From Phoronis pallida (lineage: Eukaryota > Phoronida > Phoronidae): a stretch of 14,497 nt of DNA. This document shows positions 10,701-14,326 of the stretch, one piece after another. Position 1 is the first letter of the stretch. Each line of letters begins with the position of its first letter. The DNA lies in NCBI GenBank assembly GCA_028565715.1, contig JAOXYC010067785.1, positions 1-14,497 of the forward strand, written 5' to 3'. The position numbers and the translations under genes are program-made. The notes beneath the pieces were generated by a model that saw nothing but the letters and a program-made list of their open reading frames with translations, made no database searches and was not told the DNA's origin.

Positions 10701-13700
10701 CTCTCCTCGCCGCAGGATCTAAACTTGATGAAGGAGATGGAATGGATCTTCTGGTCAGTTCTTGTTATCAGGAGTGTGAAAACAATATCATGAGAAATTA
10801 CTTAAACATTATCTATGTATTTTAAGCAAATTTTAAAAGATTTAGCACATGATATATTGTCGATTTTTTCATCTCAAATAGTTTGTATTTTGGCGATTTT
10901 AGATCCTGTTGGGGATTTCTAAAAGATCCCCCAGGGTACTCCTTCGGAAAATCATGGAAGCTCATCGAAAACTTAATGATTCTTTATTATATAGTTGGAA
11001 TATGTCCAAGATTAAAAAAACGAGAAAAAAAGATTACCAAAACTTTTGCACAGTCTTTCAGAGAGGTGTCCTTGGGCGCTCTTTCAGAAACTTTCCTAAA
11101 GAATGCCCATAGGCGCTCTTTCCTAAATCACCGGTAGCTTCCCTTCTTCTCACATTTTATTTTTTAGCATTTCTATTTTCCAGACTGCTGCCTCATTGCA
11201 CTACCAGCTGTCAATCTGTTGGCGTCTCCTGGGCTGTCTACCCCCCTCAGTAGGCTTCCTACATTTACTCCAGTCTGGACAGCTAAACATGGACGCAGCC
11301 ATGATCATACACACATTACGGTGGGCGCCTAGATTGGCACACAAGGCATACGCTACATGGACGAAGGTTAGTGAATATAACTTGAAGGTTAATGGATGTA
11401 TGATAAAATTATATTGATTTTGTTTTTGGCCACAAATATAAGATAAAGTTGAAGAACAAAGTGGACATTTGTGTTCTTACTTTGTTCTCCAACTCCATCT
11501 TATGATGAATTAATAAATATGTCAAAAGTTGTTGAGAAAAACCAAGGTCCTTGGTTTAGGCGTCAGATATAGTGTTTGTTTTCTGAATTGAAATTCATGA
11601 TGTAAAATATTTTCAATTGGAATAATTGCTTGATTTACTAACAATTCTCAAAGACAATTAATGGCAAAACTTTGATTAATATCTAATAAATCTACATTTA
11701 GGGTATTTTTAAATTCAATTCCCTTCTCTAAAAAGTTTGATTTTCAATAAAAAAAACTGTCAGTAATTTGACTTTTGCCAGGATTTCTTAGTGAAGCAAG
11801 GCTTAACTACACAACAAGCTGATGCCCTGGTCACCGGTGCTGGTCAGACTGCTAACAATGCTAACTATGACGTGAGACTAGTTTTCCAACACATGCAGGA
11901 ACAAGTAAGTAGAGAGCATATCACTTGTTTATGTATAGGCTTGACTACACAACAAGCTGATGCTCTGGTCACCGGTGCTGGTCAGACTGCTAACAATGCT
12001 AACTATGATGTGAGACTTGTGTTCCAACACATGCAGGAACAAGTAAGTAGAGAGTATAACACCTGTTTATGAATAGGCTTGACTACACAACAAGCTGATG
12101 CCCTGGGTACCGGTGCTGGTCAGACTGCTAACAATGCTAACTATGATGTGAGACTTGTGTTCCAACACATGCAGGAACAAGTAAGTAGAGAGTGTAACAC
12201 CTGTTTATGTATAGGCTTGACTACACAACAAGCTGATGCCCTGGTCACCAGTGCTTCTCAGACTGCTAACAATGCTAACTATGATGTGAGACTAGTTTTC
12301 CAACACATGCAGGAACAAGTAAGTAGAGAGTATATAACTTGTTTATGTATAGGCTTGACTACACAACAAGCTGATGCTCTGGTCACCGGTGCTGGTCAGA
12401 CTGCTAACAATGCTAACTATGATGTGAGACTAGTTTTCCAACACATGCAGGAGCAGGTTAGTGGAGAGTATATCACTTGTTTATGTATAGGCTTGACTAC
12501 ACAACAAGCTGATGCCCTGGTCACCGGTGCTGGTCAGACTGCTAACAATGCTAACTATGACGTGAGACTAGTGTTCCAACACATGCAGGAGCAGTTTAGT
12601 AGTTTTATCATATTTACATCTTATATGGGAGCAAGTATGTAGAAAGTATAATCCTGTTTCTTCAAGACCATGAGAATTTTCCAAGCGTCTGAAAATAGCG
12701 GGCTTTTGCCATATTGTGATTGCATGTCTTTAGTTGTTTGTTATGTTATCAAGATTATTTAACCAGTTTGGATGTGTCTTCTTGGTCTGGTTAGGAACAT
12801 ACTTTCATAAGAGGGCAATATTTGATACTTATGGAAAGTACTAAAAAACCTGTTTTTCATAATTATGAAGTTTTTCCCCACCTACTCAATTTAGAAGATT
12901 TTTGATGTATGAAGCTTTTCTGGATGTTTCTTGACCCCTTGAAGCAATAGTTTCTAACTAACTGCAAATTCAAAGTTTCAAGTTTTTTTTACTTTTAAAA
13001 AATCATTTCCTACTTTTCATTCAGCTCGCAGCTGCACCAAGTTCTGACCCAGCAGGGACCTCAGTCTCCCCCAGTTTTCACCAGATCTGTATGTTAGATG
13101 CCATCTTAGCCAAAGCTCAGGTTTCATTGGATGAGGCATTCACACAGGCCATGGTGCAGACCGATCCTAAGAAATCCATGAGTATGGCATTGGACCTGCT
13201 ACTGCCCACTGTGATTCTAATACAATCCCATACAGCCCATGTCAGGTAAGTGTTGTCAGTTTTGATTGATGGAATTAAAAGAAATGTATTGATACAAAAA
13301 CATAACATGAATTTACCATGATTGAATTAAAAATATGCTGAATAGTTATTTTCATCCACAAGGTAAGATAAGACCATTGTATAAACAGTCGATGATAGAT
13401 TTCTTTTGGTTTTTTGGAAGGAGCACCCCCATGAATTAATTTTTTTTCTAGTATGATACTAGAGATGACCCCCCCCCAGTTGCCAATTGGGAGGCCTGGG
13501 TTATTTCAGTGCTGAGTATATTTATTTTATTCAGTTCCTGTTTGTTTCGAAATGTTTTCTTGTCATGGGAATCTATTTGAAGTTCATTAAAAAAATCAGG
13601 AATCATGCATCTACCAACCCACCCATATTGATTTATTTCTTCACATATGACGACCCATGTCATTTTCAGCATCGACCGACGACCTACACGACATACATGA

Positions 13701-14244
13701 ATCTTCCCCCCCCCTAGGGGTACCTTTTTTGCTGGAATAGCCCTCATCAGTATTTGGTAAAATATAGAAAATTAGCTGCATTTGCTATAACCAAGGTGAA
13801 GATATAAAACTTGAATGTAGATCATAGATGAGTTAAAATAGATTTAGCATGGGTGTTGTCAGAACGAGATTCGGAAAATCACAAAAATTCCAGTTGGACA
13901 GATTTATACATTCTCACCAAGGCAAAGATATTACTACAAAAGAAACCACCATCAGAGAATCAACCGTTTATACACTACAGCTGTTCAGGAAATATTGTTT
14001 TAGAATTTCTCTTTACAGGTCACTGCTCCTGAGTCAAATCACGGACTCCAAGGACTCTCCGTGCCCTAGCACCCCCGCTGCAATACAGGCCTACACAACT
14101 GTATTGAGCATTGGTTCAACTCGACCATCTAAGACGTCAACATTAGCCCAGTCAGTGGTGGGCTGGCTGCCTCACACAGTCAAGAACAGTGTGGAGAAAT
14201 GGAACTTGTTTGCTGCTAATGAGTTTCCTGCTGTTGGCGCCTGG
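1595..14244 (+). CDS. UBR4: UBR4 (p600/pushover) E3 ubiquitin ligase, internal part of gene, 21 exons
   Basis: UBR4 is a very large (about 5000 residue) N-recognin E3 ubiquitin ligase that acts in protein quality control, partners with KCMF1 and calmodulin in animals, and is called poe/pushover in flies. The 21 exons listed separately join into one open frame of 1130 codons with phase 0 at both ends. Motifs that match my knowledge of the family include HLIGAWCLLRGLQ, ILGHWFEDIVSP, DVNVEHLQVL, PRFYNLG, LLAAGSKLD, CWRLLGCLPPS, IIHTLRW, KAQVSLDEAF and NEFPAVGAW, all in the expected order. The fragment lies between the UBR box and the C-terminal ligase region, so it is mainly alpha-helical scaffold; no catalytic or zinc-binding domain is seen. 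The start, the UBR box and the stop are outside the window. Family assignment is from recalled similarity, without an alignment search. Confidence 0.9.
1716..2103 (+). other. Intron, no distinct feature
   Basis: An AT-rich 388-bp phase-1 intron with GTAAGT donor and ACATACAG acceptor. It contains a long T-rich run near 1990-2015. No repeat, RNA gene or coding signal was seen. Confidence 0.8.
2104..2343 (+). CDS. UBR4: UBR4 exon 2 of window
   Basis: The acceptor is TTTTACATACAG. The first two bases complete a GAT codon with the G from exon 1, then ATG GAC CCA follows. It encodes about 80 residues, beginning with a basic, probably disordered stretch (KKEPKRPRIDTSSEMF) that could act as a nuclear-localisation-like patch, though this is only suggested by composition. 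A helical segment ending SARNTLTLQEIHG follows. The donor ATG/GTATAA at 2344 leaves phase 1. The exon is 240 nt, so skipping it would keep frame. Confidence 0.85.
2344..2898 (+). other. Intron with two short hairpins
   Basis: A 555-bp phase-1 intron. Two palindromes are visible: GGGGTGTG (2480-2487) facing CACACCCC (2505-2512), and TGTTGGTTTG (2668-2677) facing CAAACCAACA (2703-2712) with TCACTTTAGTGA inside the loop. No coding or RNA gene signal was seen. Confidence 0.75.
2668..2712. repeat. Nested hairpin in intron
   Basis: A perfect 10-bp stem (2668-2677 with 2703-2712) encloses a second short palindrome, TCACTTTAGTGA (2685-2696). It may be the tip of an old palindromic element. No function can be assigned. 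Confidence 0.55.
2899..3034 (+). CDS. UBR4: UBR4 exon 3 of window
   Basis: The acceptor TTGTTCCTCAG ends at 2898, and the donor CAGCAG/GTAAAA begins at 3035. Entered in phase 1 and left in phase 2, the 136 nt encode about 45 residues including GSDVLLDVCAKLPHLARF and MTSYQEAMAGSAFQLPSN. The pattern of leucines fits a helical repeat. If the intron were retained, a TAA would follow within the donor, so unspliced transcripts would end here. Confidence 0.87.
3035..3720 (+). other. Intron holding a large palindromic element
   Basis: A 686-bp phase-2 intron with acceptor TTGGTTTACAG. Its centre is occupied by the inverted-repeat element at 3317-3515, listed separately. The rest is AT-rich without coding signal. 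Confidence 0.8.
3317..3515. mobile_element. MITE-like palindrome with 71-bp arms
   Basis: The left arm (3317-3387) and right arm (3442-3515) are near-perfect reverse complements, differing at a few bases and a 3-bp insertion; the loop is about 54 bp. Core shared sequence is GTCACTCTTGTGCTGACGTG on the left arm. The similar strings GACGATAAAAAGG (near 3264) and GATGATAAAAAGG (near 3522) lie outside the arms as a direct repeat and might be an old target duplication or just an outer repeat. There is no transposase. It could be a foldback or MITE-type non-autonomous element. Confidence 0.7.
3721..3967 (+). CDS. UBR4: UBR4 exon 4 of window
   Basis: The acceptor TTGGTTTACAG ends at 3720, and the first T completes an AGT codon with exon 3. 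Its 247 nt encode about 82 residues, from SVHSVLNDISIVWRAFSLP through LDKVVAVAMSCLYAALAVAS to ENSATSIIQRA. The alanine- and leucine-rich segments are typical packed helices of an armadillo-like scaffold rather than a membrane span, because they sit within a soluble protein context. The donor GCG/GTAAGT at 3968 is strong and leaves phase 0. Confidence 0.9.
3968..4301 (+). other. Intron, no distinct feature
   Basis: A 334-bp phase-0 AT-rich intron. The coding frame of exon 4 happens to stay open about 29 codons into it before a TAG, so retention would add a short tail and stop. Nothing else was seen. Confidence 0.8.
4302..4361 (+). CDS. UBR4: UBR4 exon 5 of window (60 nt)
   Basis: The acceptor CCTATATTTTTCAG ends at 4301 and the donor CAG/GTTTGT begins at 4362. 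This short phase-0 exon encodes exactly 20 residues, starting LEVFNSVS and ending STRAGGQ. The STRAGG segment, immediately followed by exon 6, matches the UBR4 family as I know it. Because it is 60 nt and phase 0 at both ends, it could be skipped without a frameshift. Confidence 0.88.
4362..4670 (+). other. Intron, no distinct feature
   Basis: A 309-bp phase-0 intron with GTTTGT donor and AATCGTACAG acceptor. AT-rich; no repeat or coding signal was seen. Confidence 0.8.
4671..4897 (+). CDS. UBR4: UBR4 exon 6 of window, with low-complexity loop
   Basis: The acceptor TTCAATCGTACAG ends at 4670. The first third encodes the conserved HLQNFHLIGAWCLLRGLQ helix pair. The last half is Gly/Ser/Thr/Lys rich with KVKD occurring twice (KVKDGTQTGGS and KVKDASGRPTS), so it is probably a disordered, species-specific loop. 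The donor at 4898 (AA/GTAAAG) leaves phase 2. The TAA visible in frame lies inside the donor, so intron retention would end the protein here. Joining to exon 7 gives AAC CTG CAT, which restores frame. Confidence 0.88.
5022..5072. repeat. Perfect short hairpin in intron
   Basis: GCTTGTAAAC (5033-5042) faces its exact reverse complement GTTTACAAGC (5058-5067), with an outer ATTTGG/CCAAAT pairing beyond a small bulge. It sits in the 272-bp intron between exons 6 and 7. It could be the relic of a small palindromic element; function is unknown. Confidence 0.6.
5170..5272 (+). CDS. UBR4: UBR4 exon 7 of window
   Basis: The acceptor CTTTTGAATTTCAG ends at 5169, and the donor ATG/GTAACA begins at 5273. 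Phase 2 in and phase 0 out, encoding about 34 residues: NLHGFGVFCVALASQAVELL, then TGLMEDVAIESMSVM. The GFGVFCVALASQAVELL helix fits the UBR4 scaffold. Both splice sites are good and the frame agrees with the neighbours. Confidence 0.88.
5273..5606 (+). other. Intron, no distinct feature
   Basis: A 334-bp phase-0 intron, very T-rich with a T8 run near 5480. No repeat or coding signal was seen. Confidence 0.8.
5607..5741 (+). CDS. UBR4: UBR4 exon 8 of window
   Basis: The acceptor TTATTTGCAG ends at 5606 and the donor AAG/GTGGGT begins at 5742. The 135-nt phase-0 exon encodes 45 residues, VSPETSIKEISIDASYNAWQ followed by RVRILLGCLDLSTLLYTVLS and VSYRK. AYNAW-type and helical leucine patterns fit the scaffold region before the acidic linker. 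A multiple of three with phase 0 at both ends, so it could be skipped without a frameshift. Confidence 0.88.
5951..6065 (+). CDS. UBR4: UBR4 exon 9 of window: acidic Ser/Asp linker, first part
   Basis: The acceptor TTTGTCATTTCAG ends at 5950 and the donor ATG/GTATAT begins at 6066, leaving phase 1. It encodes ATSLCKPGCGEGECESSSSS, then DSNTYYEDDFSSSDDSSD. A cysteine-containing CKPGCGEGEC segment is followed by a serine and aspartate tract, which looks like a disordered linker with many possible casein-kinase-2-type sites (inferred from composition). In UBR4 of other animals a similar acidic stretch lies just before the LGxWFE motif. Confidence 0.9.
6066..6880 (+). other. Intron with palindromic element
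   Basis: An 815-bp phase-1 intron. It starts almost directly with the hairpin element at 6088-6233. The rest, 6234-6880, is AT-rich with a T9 run near 6460 and no coding signal that I can recognise. Confidence 0.8.
6088..6233. mobile_element. MITE-like palindrome with 46-bp arms
   Basis: The left arm (6088-6133) and right arm (6188-6233) match as reverse complements over 46 bp with only two mismatches; a shared block is GCAATCAAAAAGAAAACAAG. An inner pair, CTGACTAGTT (6135-6144) and AACTAGTCAG (6167-6176), extends the stem. The whole is about 146 bp, has no coding capacity, and starts 22 bases after the exon 9 donor. The high arm identity suggests a recent non-autonomous element insertion. 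Confidence 0.75.
6881..7068 (+). CDS. UBR4: UBR4 exon 10 of window: LGHWFE motif and basic/proline linker
   Basis: The acceptor TATGAAATTTCAG ends at 6880. The exon completes the acidic tract (DDGSDS) and then encodes ILGHWFEDIVSPSENKKDGS, a motif conserved in UBR4. A proline- and lysine-rich disordered stretch follows, with RSPIPGGKRTRH and DKKSPEG. The donor is the least certain in the gene: GGG/GTTGGT at 7069 gives phase 0 and joins well to exon 11, but GGT/GTTTCT at 7075 would also keep frame and add two residues. Confidence 0.8.
7069..7512 (+). other. Intron, no distinct feature
   Basis: A 444-bp phase-0 intron with acceptor TTTTACTTTCAG. The part 7380-7470 is less AT-rich and has an open frame on both strands, but no known protein is recognised; it may be a repeat fragment. 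Confidence 0.65.
7513..7598 (+). CDS. UBR4: UBR4 exon 11 of window
   Basis: The acceptor is TTTTACTTTCAG and the donor CAC/GTAAGT at 7599 leaves phase 2. The short 86-nt exon encodes FICLAGDILKFMSRHFLASK and then CQHVKQYLT when joined to exon 12. The position after the linker, and the pattern of a helix with LAGDILKF followed by a KQYL segment, match the block that follows the LGxWFE linker in UBR4. It is too short to stand out as an open frame, and it is supported by frame continuity on both sides. Confidence 0.82.
7599..8061 (+). other. Intron with a minor hairpin
   Basis: A 463-bp phase-2 intron. A short palindrome, TTCTCACAAAATGAGATTTT and then GAGAA, lies at about 7701-7724. The remaining sequence is AT-rich with no recognised coding signal. 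Confidence 0.75.
8062..8144 (+). CDS. UBR4: UBR4 exon 12 of window
   Basis: The acceptor TGTTTCACTTACAG ends at 8061 and the donor CAAA/GTAAGT begins at 8145. Phase 2 in, phase 1 out. The 83 nt encode about 28 residues, KTANEGHMVCVAQVTKEADR and NQCAAKQ. The short exon is supported by strong splice sites and by exact phase agreement with exons 11 and 13. The helical pattern fits the scaffold. Confidence 0.83.
8145..8643 (+). other. Intron with palindromic element
   Basis: A 499-bp phase-1 intron with acceptor GATCATTTGCAG. The 3' half carries the inverted repeat at 8426-8599. The rest shows no coding signal; a minus-strand open stretch at 8027-8242 overlaps exon 12 and is a shadow. Confidence 0.78.
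8426..8599. mobile_element. MITE-like palindrome with about 48-bp arms
   Basis: The left arm (8426-8473) and right arm (8550-8599) are imperfect reverse complements. The best-conserved block is the left-arm TGACATTTTTTCAAATTTTC, mirrored on the right, and the CACACCAATTG end is mirrored by CCAATCGGTGTG. The loop is about 76 bp. The arms are more diverged than those at 6088-6233, so this copy is older. No transposase is present. Confidence 0.6.
8644..8729 (+). CDS. UBR4: UBR4 exon 13 of window
   Basis: The acceptor CATTTGCAG ends at 8643 and the donor CAG/GTAATA begins at 8730. Phase 1 in and phase 0 out, encoding about 29 residues: SAMFHDFSSALATFTHTLIS and then SEILSDKLQ. In the family, a similar segment with an alanine-rich start, a helix with H-T/S-L and a LQ end comes directly before the LLxxLGV block found in exon 14. 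Confidence 0.87.
8730..9035 (+). other. Intron, no distinct feature
   Basis: A 306-bp phase-0 intron, T-rich, with acceptor TTTGTTTCTCCTAG. No repeat or coding signal was seen. Confidence 0.8.
9036..9267 (+). CDS. UBR4: UBR4 exon 14 of window
   Basis: The acceptor TTTCTCCTAG ends at 9035 and the donor GAAG/GTATGC begins at 9268. It enters at phase 0 and leaves at phase 1, encoding about 77 residues. The motifs LLSLLGVNPTATGQWPLSIQ and SRTLAVLLEVILLRQQ, then VINIWMRFITSLKSVILNGE, match UBR4 in order; the GxWPLxIxxxxLxVL core is especially characteristic. Helical scaffold, cytoplasmic. This is one of the best-supported exons for the gene call. Confidence 0.93.
9268..9600 (+). other. Intron with a partial copy of the next exon
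   Basis: A 333-bp phase-1 intron with acceptor TTCCACTTTCAG. It contains a short direct repeat of TGTGACATAG (about 9367-9389) and, at 9519-9572, a copy of part of exon 15, listed separately. Confidence 0.8.
9519..9572 (+). pseudogene. Partial duplicate of exon 15 inside the preceding intron
   Basis: 54 bases match exon 15 positions 9663-9716 at 49 of 54 sites. The shared start is AAGAAGTCTATTCTTCTCAG. Four of the five differences fall at third codon positions and are synonymous; the fifth changes Leu (CTA) to Arg (CGA). No acceptor is found right before it and no donor right after it, so it is probably a dead exon fragment left by a local duplication. Whether it is ever spliced in cannot be decided from sequence. 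Confidence 0.75.
9601..9827 (+). CDS. UBR4: UBR4 exon 15 of window
   Basis: The acceptor AACTTCCACTTTCAG ends at 9600 and the donor CAG/GTGGGT begins at 9828. Phase 1 in and phase 0 out, encoding about 76 residues. The exon opens with DVNVEHLQVLVFLFHGLPLL, then QKKSILLSLANCVIIVAEL, and ends with LSRLVLIIDYLLRNFYDPSP and DLMTQ. The NVEHLQ and LxLIxDYLL motifs are hallmarks of this region of UBR4. Amphipathic helices of the scaffold; no membrane role is implied. Confidence 0.94.
9904..9980 (+). repeat. tRNA-derived SINE relic
   Basis: GGTTCGATTCC (9955-9965) is a good tRNA B-box and TGGTAGTCTAGAAG (about 9908) an A-box-like segment at roughly the expected distance. A T-arm can be drawn with some wobble pairs, but no proper acceptor stem pairs the two ends, so this is not a working tRNA gene. 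It sits in the 287-bp intron between exons 15 and 16. A SINE head is the simplest reading. Confidence 0.6.
10115..10265 (+). CDS. UBR4: UBR4 exon 16 of window
   Basis: The acceptor TCGATGACTTCAG ends at 10114 and the donor AATG/GTAGGT begins at 10266. Entered at phase 0 and left at phase 1. It encodes VQANLFVIPSGGKMEDCEKS, then SSSNVLHFTCREVEESYWKS and LSSASEGSQN. VQxNL at the start and the REVEExxxKxLSS motif in the second half agree with the family. A different reading frame over this exon also lacks stops, but only this one joins both neighbours. The middle is Ser-rich and probably flexible. Confidence 0.9.
10554..10753 (+). CDS. UBR4: UBR4 exon 17 of window
   Basis: The acceptor TTCTTGTTTCCAG ends at 10553 and the donor CTG/GTCAGT begins at 10754. 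Phase 1 in, phase 0 out, about 67 residues. It has CPRFYNLGTNN, then NPRVDGLACSFLLGTPDILD and YKSCITLLAAGSKLDEGDGM. The PRFY, DxxAC and LLAAGSxLD motifs are characteristic of UBR4. This exon is richer in C and G than its introns, as expected for coding sequence here. Confidence 0.94.
10754..11183 (+). other. Intron with unexplained open stretch
   Basis: A 430-bp phase-0 intron with acceptor TTCTATTTTCCAG. Between 10883 and 11137 two overlapping forward frames are open (84 and 67 codons), with very basic products such as KIKKTRKKDYQNF. A short sequence, GGCGCTCTTTC, occurs twice (near 11074 and 11112). No family is recognised and no splice sites join it in frame to UBR4 in a way known for the family. 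A degraded repeat is the simplest reading. Confidence 0.55.
11184..11366 (+). CDS. UBR4: UBR4 exon 18 of window
   Basis: The acceptor TTTCTATTTTCCAG ends at 11183 and the donor AAG/GTTAGT begins at 11367. 183 nt, phase 0 at both ends, 61 residues. It encodes TAASLHYQLSICWRLLGCLP, then PSVGFLHLLQSGQLNMDAAM and IIHTLRWAPRLAHKAYATWT K. The WRxLGxLPPS and HTLRWxxRL motifs are strong family signatures. It joins directly to exon 19, giving WTK-DFLVKQG. Confidence 0.95.
11367..11781 (+). other. Intron with hairpin
   Basis: A 415-bp phase-0 intron with acceptor GACTTTTGCCAG. It has the inverted repeat at 11438-11503; the remainder is AT-rich with no coding signal. Confidence 0.8.
11438..11503. repeat. 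25-bp inverted repeat with 16-bp loop
   Basis: ATAAGATAAAGTTGAAGAAC and the next five bases (11438-11462) face 11479-11503 as reverse complement at 22 of 25 positions. It can form a stable hairpin in DNA or in the pre-mRNA. It may be a short foldback element or the core of a MITE. Confidence 0.65.
11782..11904 (+). CDS. UBR4: UBR4 exon 19 of window (first copy of the tandem array)
   Basis: The acceptor TGACTTTTGCCAG ends at 11781 and the donor CAA/GTAAGT begins at 11905. The 123-nt exon, phase 0 at both ends, encodes DFLVKQGLTTQQADALVTGA and then GQTANNANYDVRLVFQHMQE Q. The xxLxKQGL start and the YDVxxVxxxxxxQ end match the family. Joining to exon 20 (LAAAPSSD) gives a normal UBR4 core. All but the first six codons, plus 33 bases of the following intron, are repeated downstream (copies 2-6), so alternative donors at 12043, 12181, 12319 and 12457 compete with 11905. 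Only 11905 and 12043 give an open frame. Confidence 0.88.
11800..12639 (+). repeat. 138-bp tandem array, six copies, of exon 19 plus its 5' splice site
   Basis: Units begin with GGC TTR ACT at 11800, 11938, 12076, 12214, 12352 and 12490, exactly 138 bp apart. Each has 105 bases of exon 19 and, in copies 1-5, 33 bases of intron start. Copies 2-6 lack the first six codons of the exon and its real acceptor. Donor-like sites lie at offset 105: GTAAGT in copies 1-4, GTTAGT in copy 5, while copy 6 has a 40-bp insertion (12594-12633) that pushes its GTATGT to 12635. The 138-bp unit equals 46 codons, so frame is kept on read-through until a TGA in the copy 2 linker (12070-12072). The copies are very alike, so the expansion is recent. 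Confidence 0.95.
11905..13024 (+). other. Intron between exons 19 and 20, containing array copies 2-6
   Basis: With the 11905 donor and the TTTCATTCAG acceptor ending at 13024, this is a 1120-bp phase-0 intron, the longest in the window. Its 5' two-thirds is the tandem array. The last part, 12640-13024, is AT-rich with a T8 run near 12983 and no recognised feature. Confidence 0.8.
13025..13245 (+). CDS. UBR4: UBR4 exon 20 of window
   Basis: The acceptor TTTTCATTCAG ends at 13024 and the donor GTCAG/GTAAGT begins at 13246. Phase 0 in, phase 2 out, about 73 residues: LAAAPSSDPAGTSVSPSFHQ, ICMLDAILAKAQVSLDEAFT, then DPKKSMSMALDLLLPTVILI. The LDAxxxKxQVSLDExF motif and the following DPxKSxxxxxxLLPxxxxI helix match UBR4 closely. 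It was not obvious as a long open frame, but splice sites and phase fit both neighbours. Confidence 0.93.
13246..14018 (+). other. Intron with two poly-C runs
   Basis: A 773-bp phase-2 intron with acceptor TTTCTCTTTACAG. Two runs of C lie at about 13469-13477 and 13686-13695. The latter is followed by TAGGGG, giving a small palindrome. Open frames on both strands across 13448-13747 overlap each other and resemble no known protein; the open frame starting at 13849 is intron sequence running into exon 21. Confidence 0.7.
14019..14244 (+). CDS. UBR4: UBR4 exon 21 of window
   Basis: The acceptor TTTCTCTTTACAG ends at 14018, and the first G completes an AGG codon with exon 20. The donor TGG/GTAAGG at 14245 leaves phase 0. 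About 75 residues: RSLLLSQITDSKDSPCPSTP, AAIQAYTTVLSIGSTRPSKT, then LAQSVVGWLPHTVKNSVEKW and NEFPAVGAW. The VLxIGSxR, WLPxxVxxxxExW and NEFPxxGxW motifs match the family well. The next exon of the gene is beyond the window. Confidence 0.94.
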
Positions 14245-14326
14245 GTAAGGATAAGACATTTCTTTATGCACTTTGGAGTAATCTAATATCTTGCGCATTT
14301 ATTTTTGAATCTGAAAAAAATTCTGA

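Noticed and set aside
11939-12594. Copies 2-6 as separate tandem exons with 34-bp introns
   Set aside because: The supposed introns are shorter than normal spliceosomal introns, and removing them gives CAA GCT TGA, an immediate stop, at each junction.
11800-12639. CRISPR-like or bacterial repeat array
   Set aside because: The units are contiguous without variable spacers, they encode part of a recognised animal gene, and the whole window is intron-rich.
12595-12642. Extension of copy 6 (FSSFIIFTSYMGASM) as the real end of exon 19
   Set aside because: It arises from the 40-bp insertion and ends at a TAG; the only donor there would put exon 20 out of frame.
13448-13747. Overlapping open frames on both strands around poly-C runs
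   Set aside because: Low-complexity sequence opens both strands at once; no recognised protein and no frame link to exons 20 or 21.
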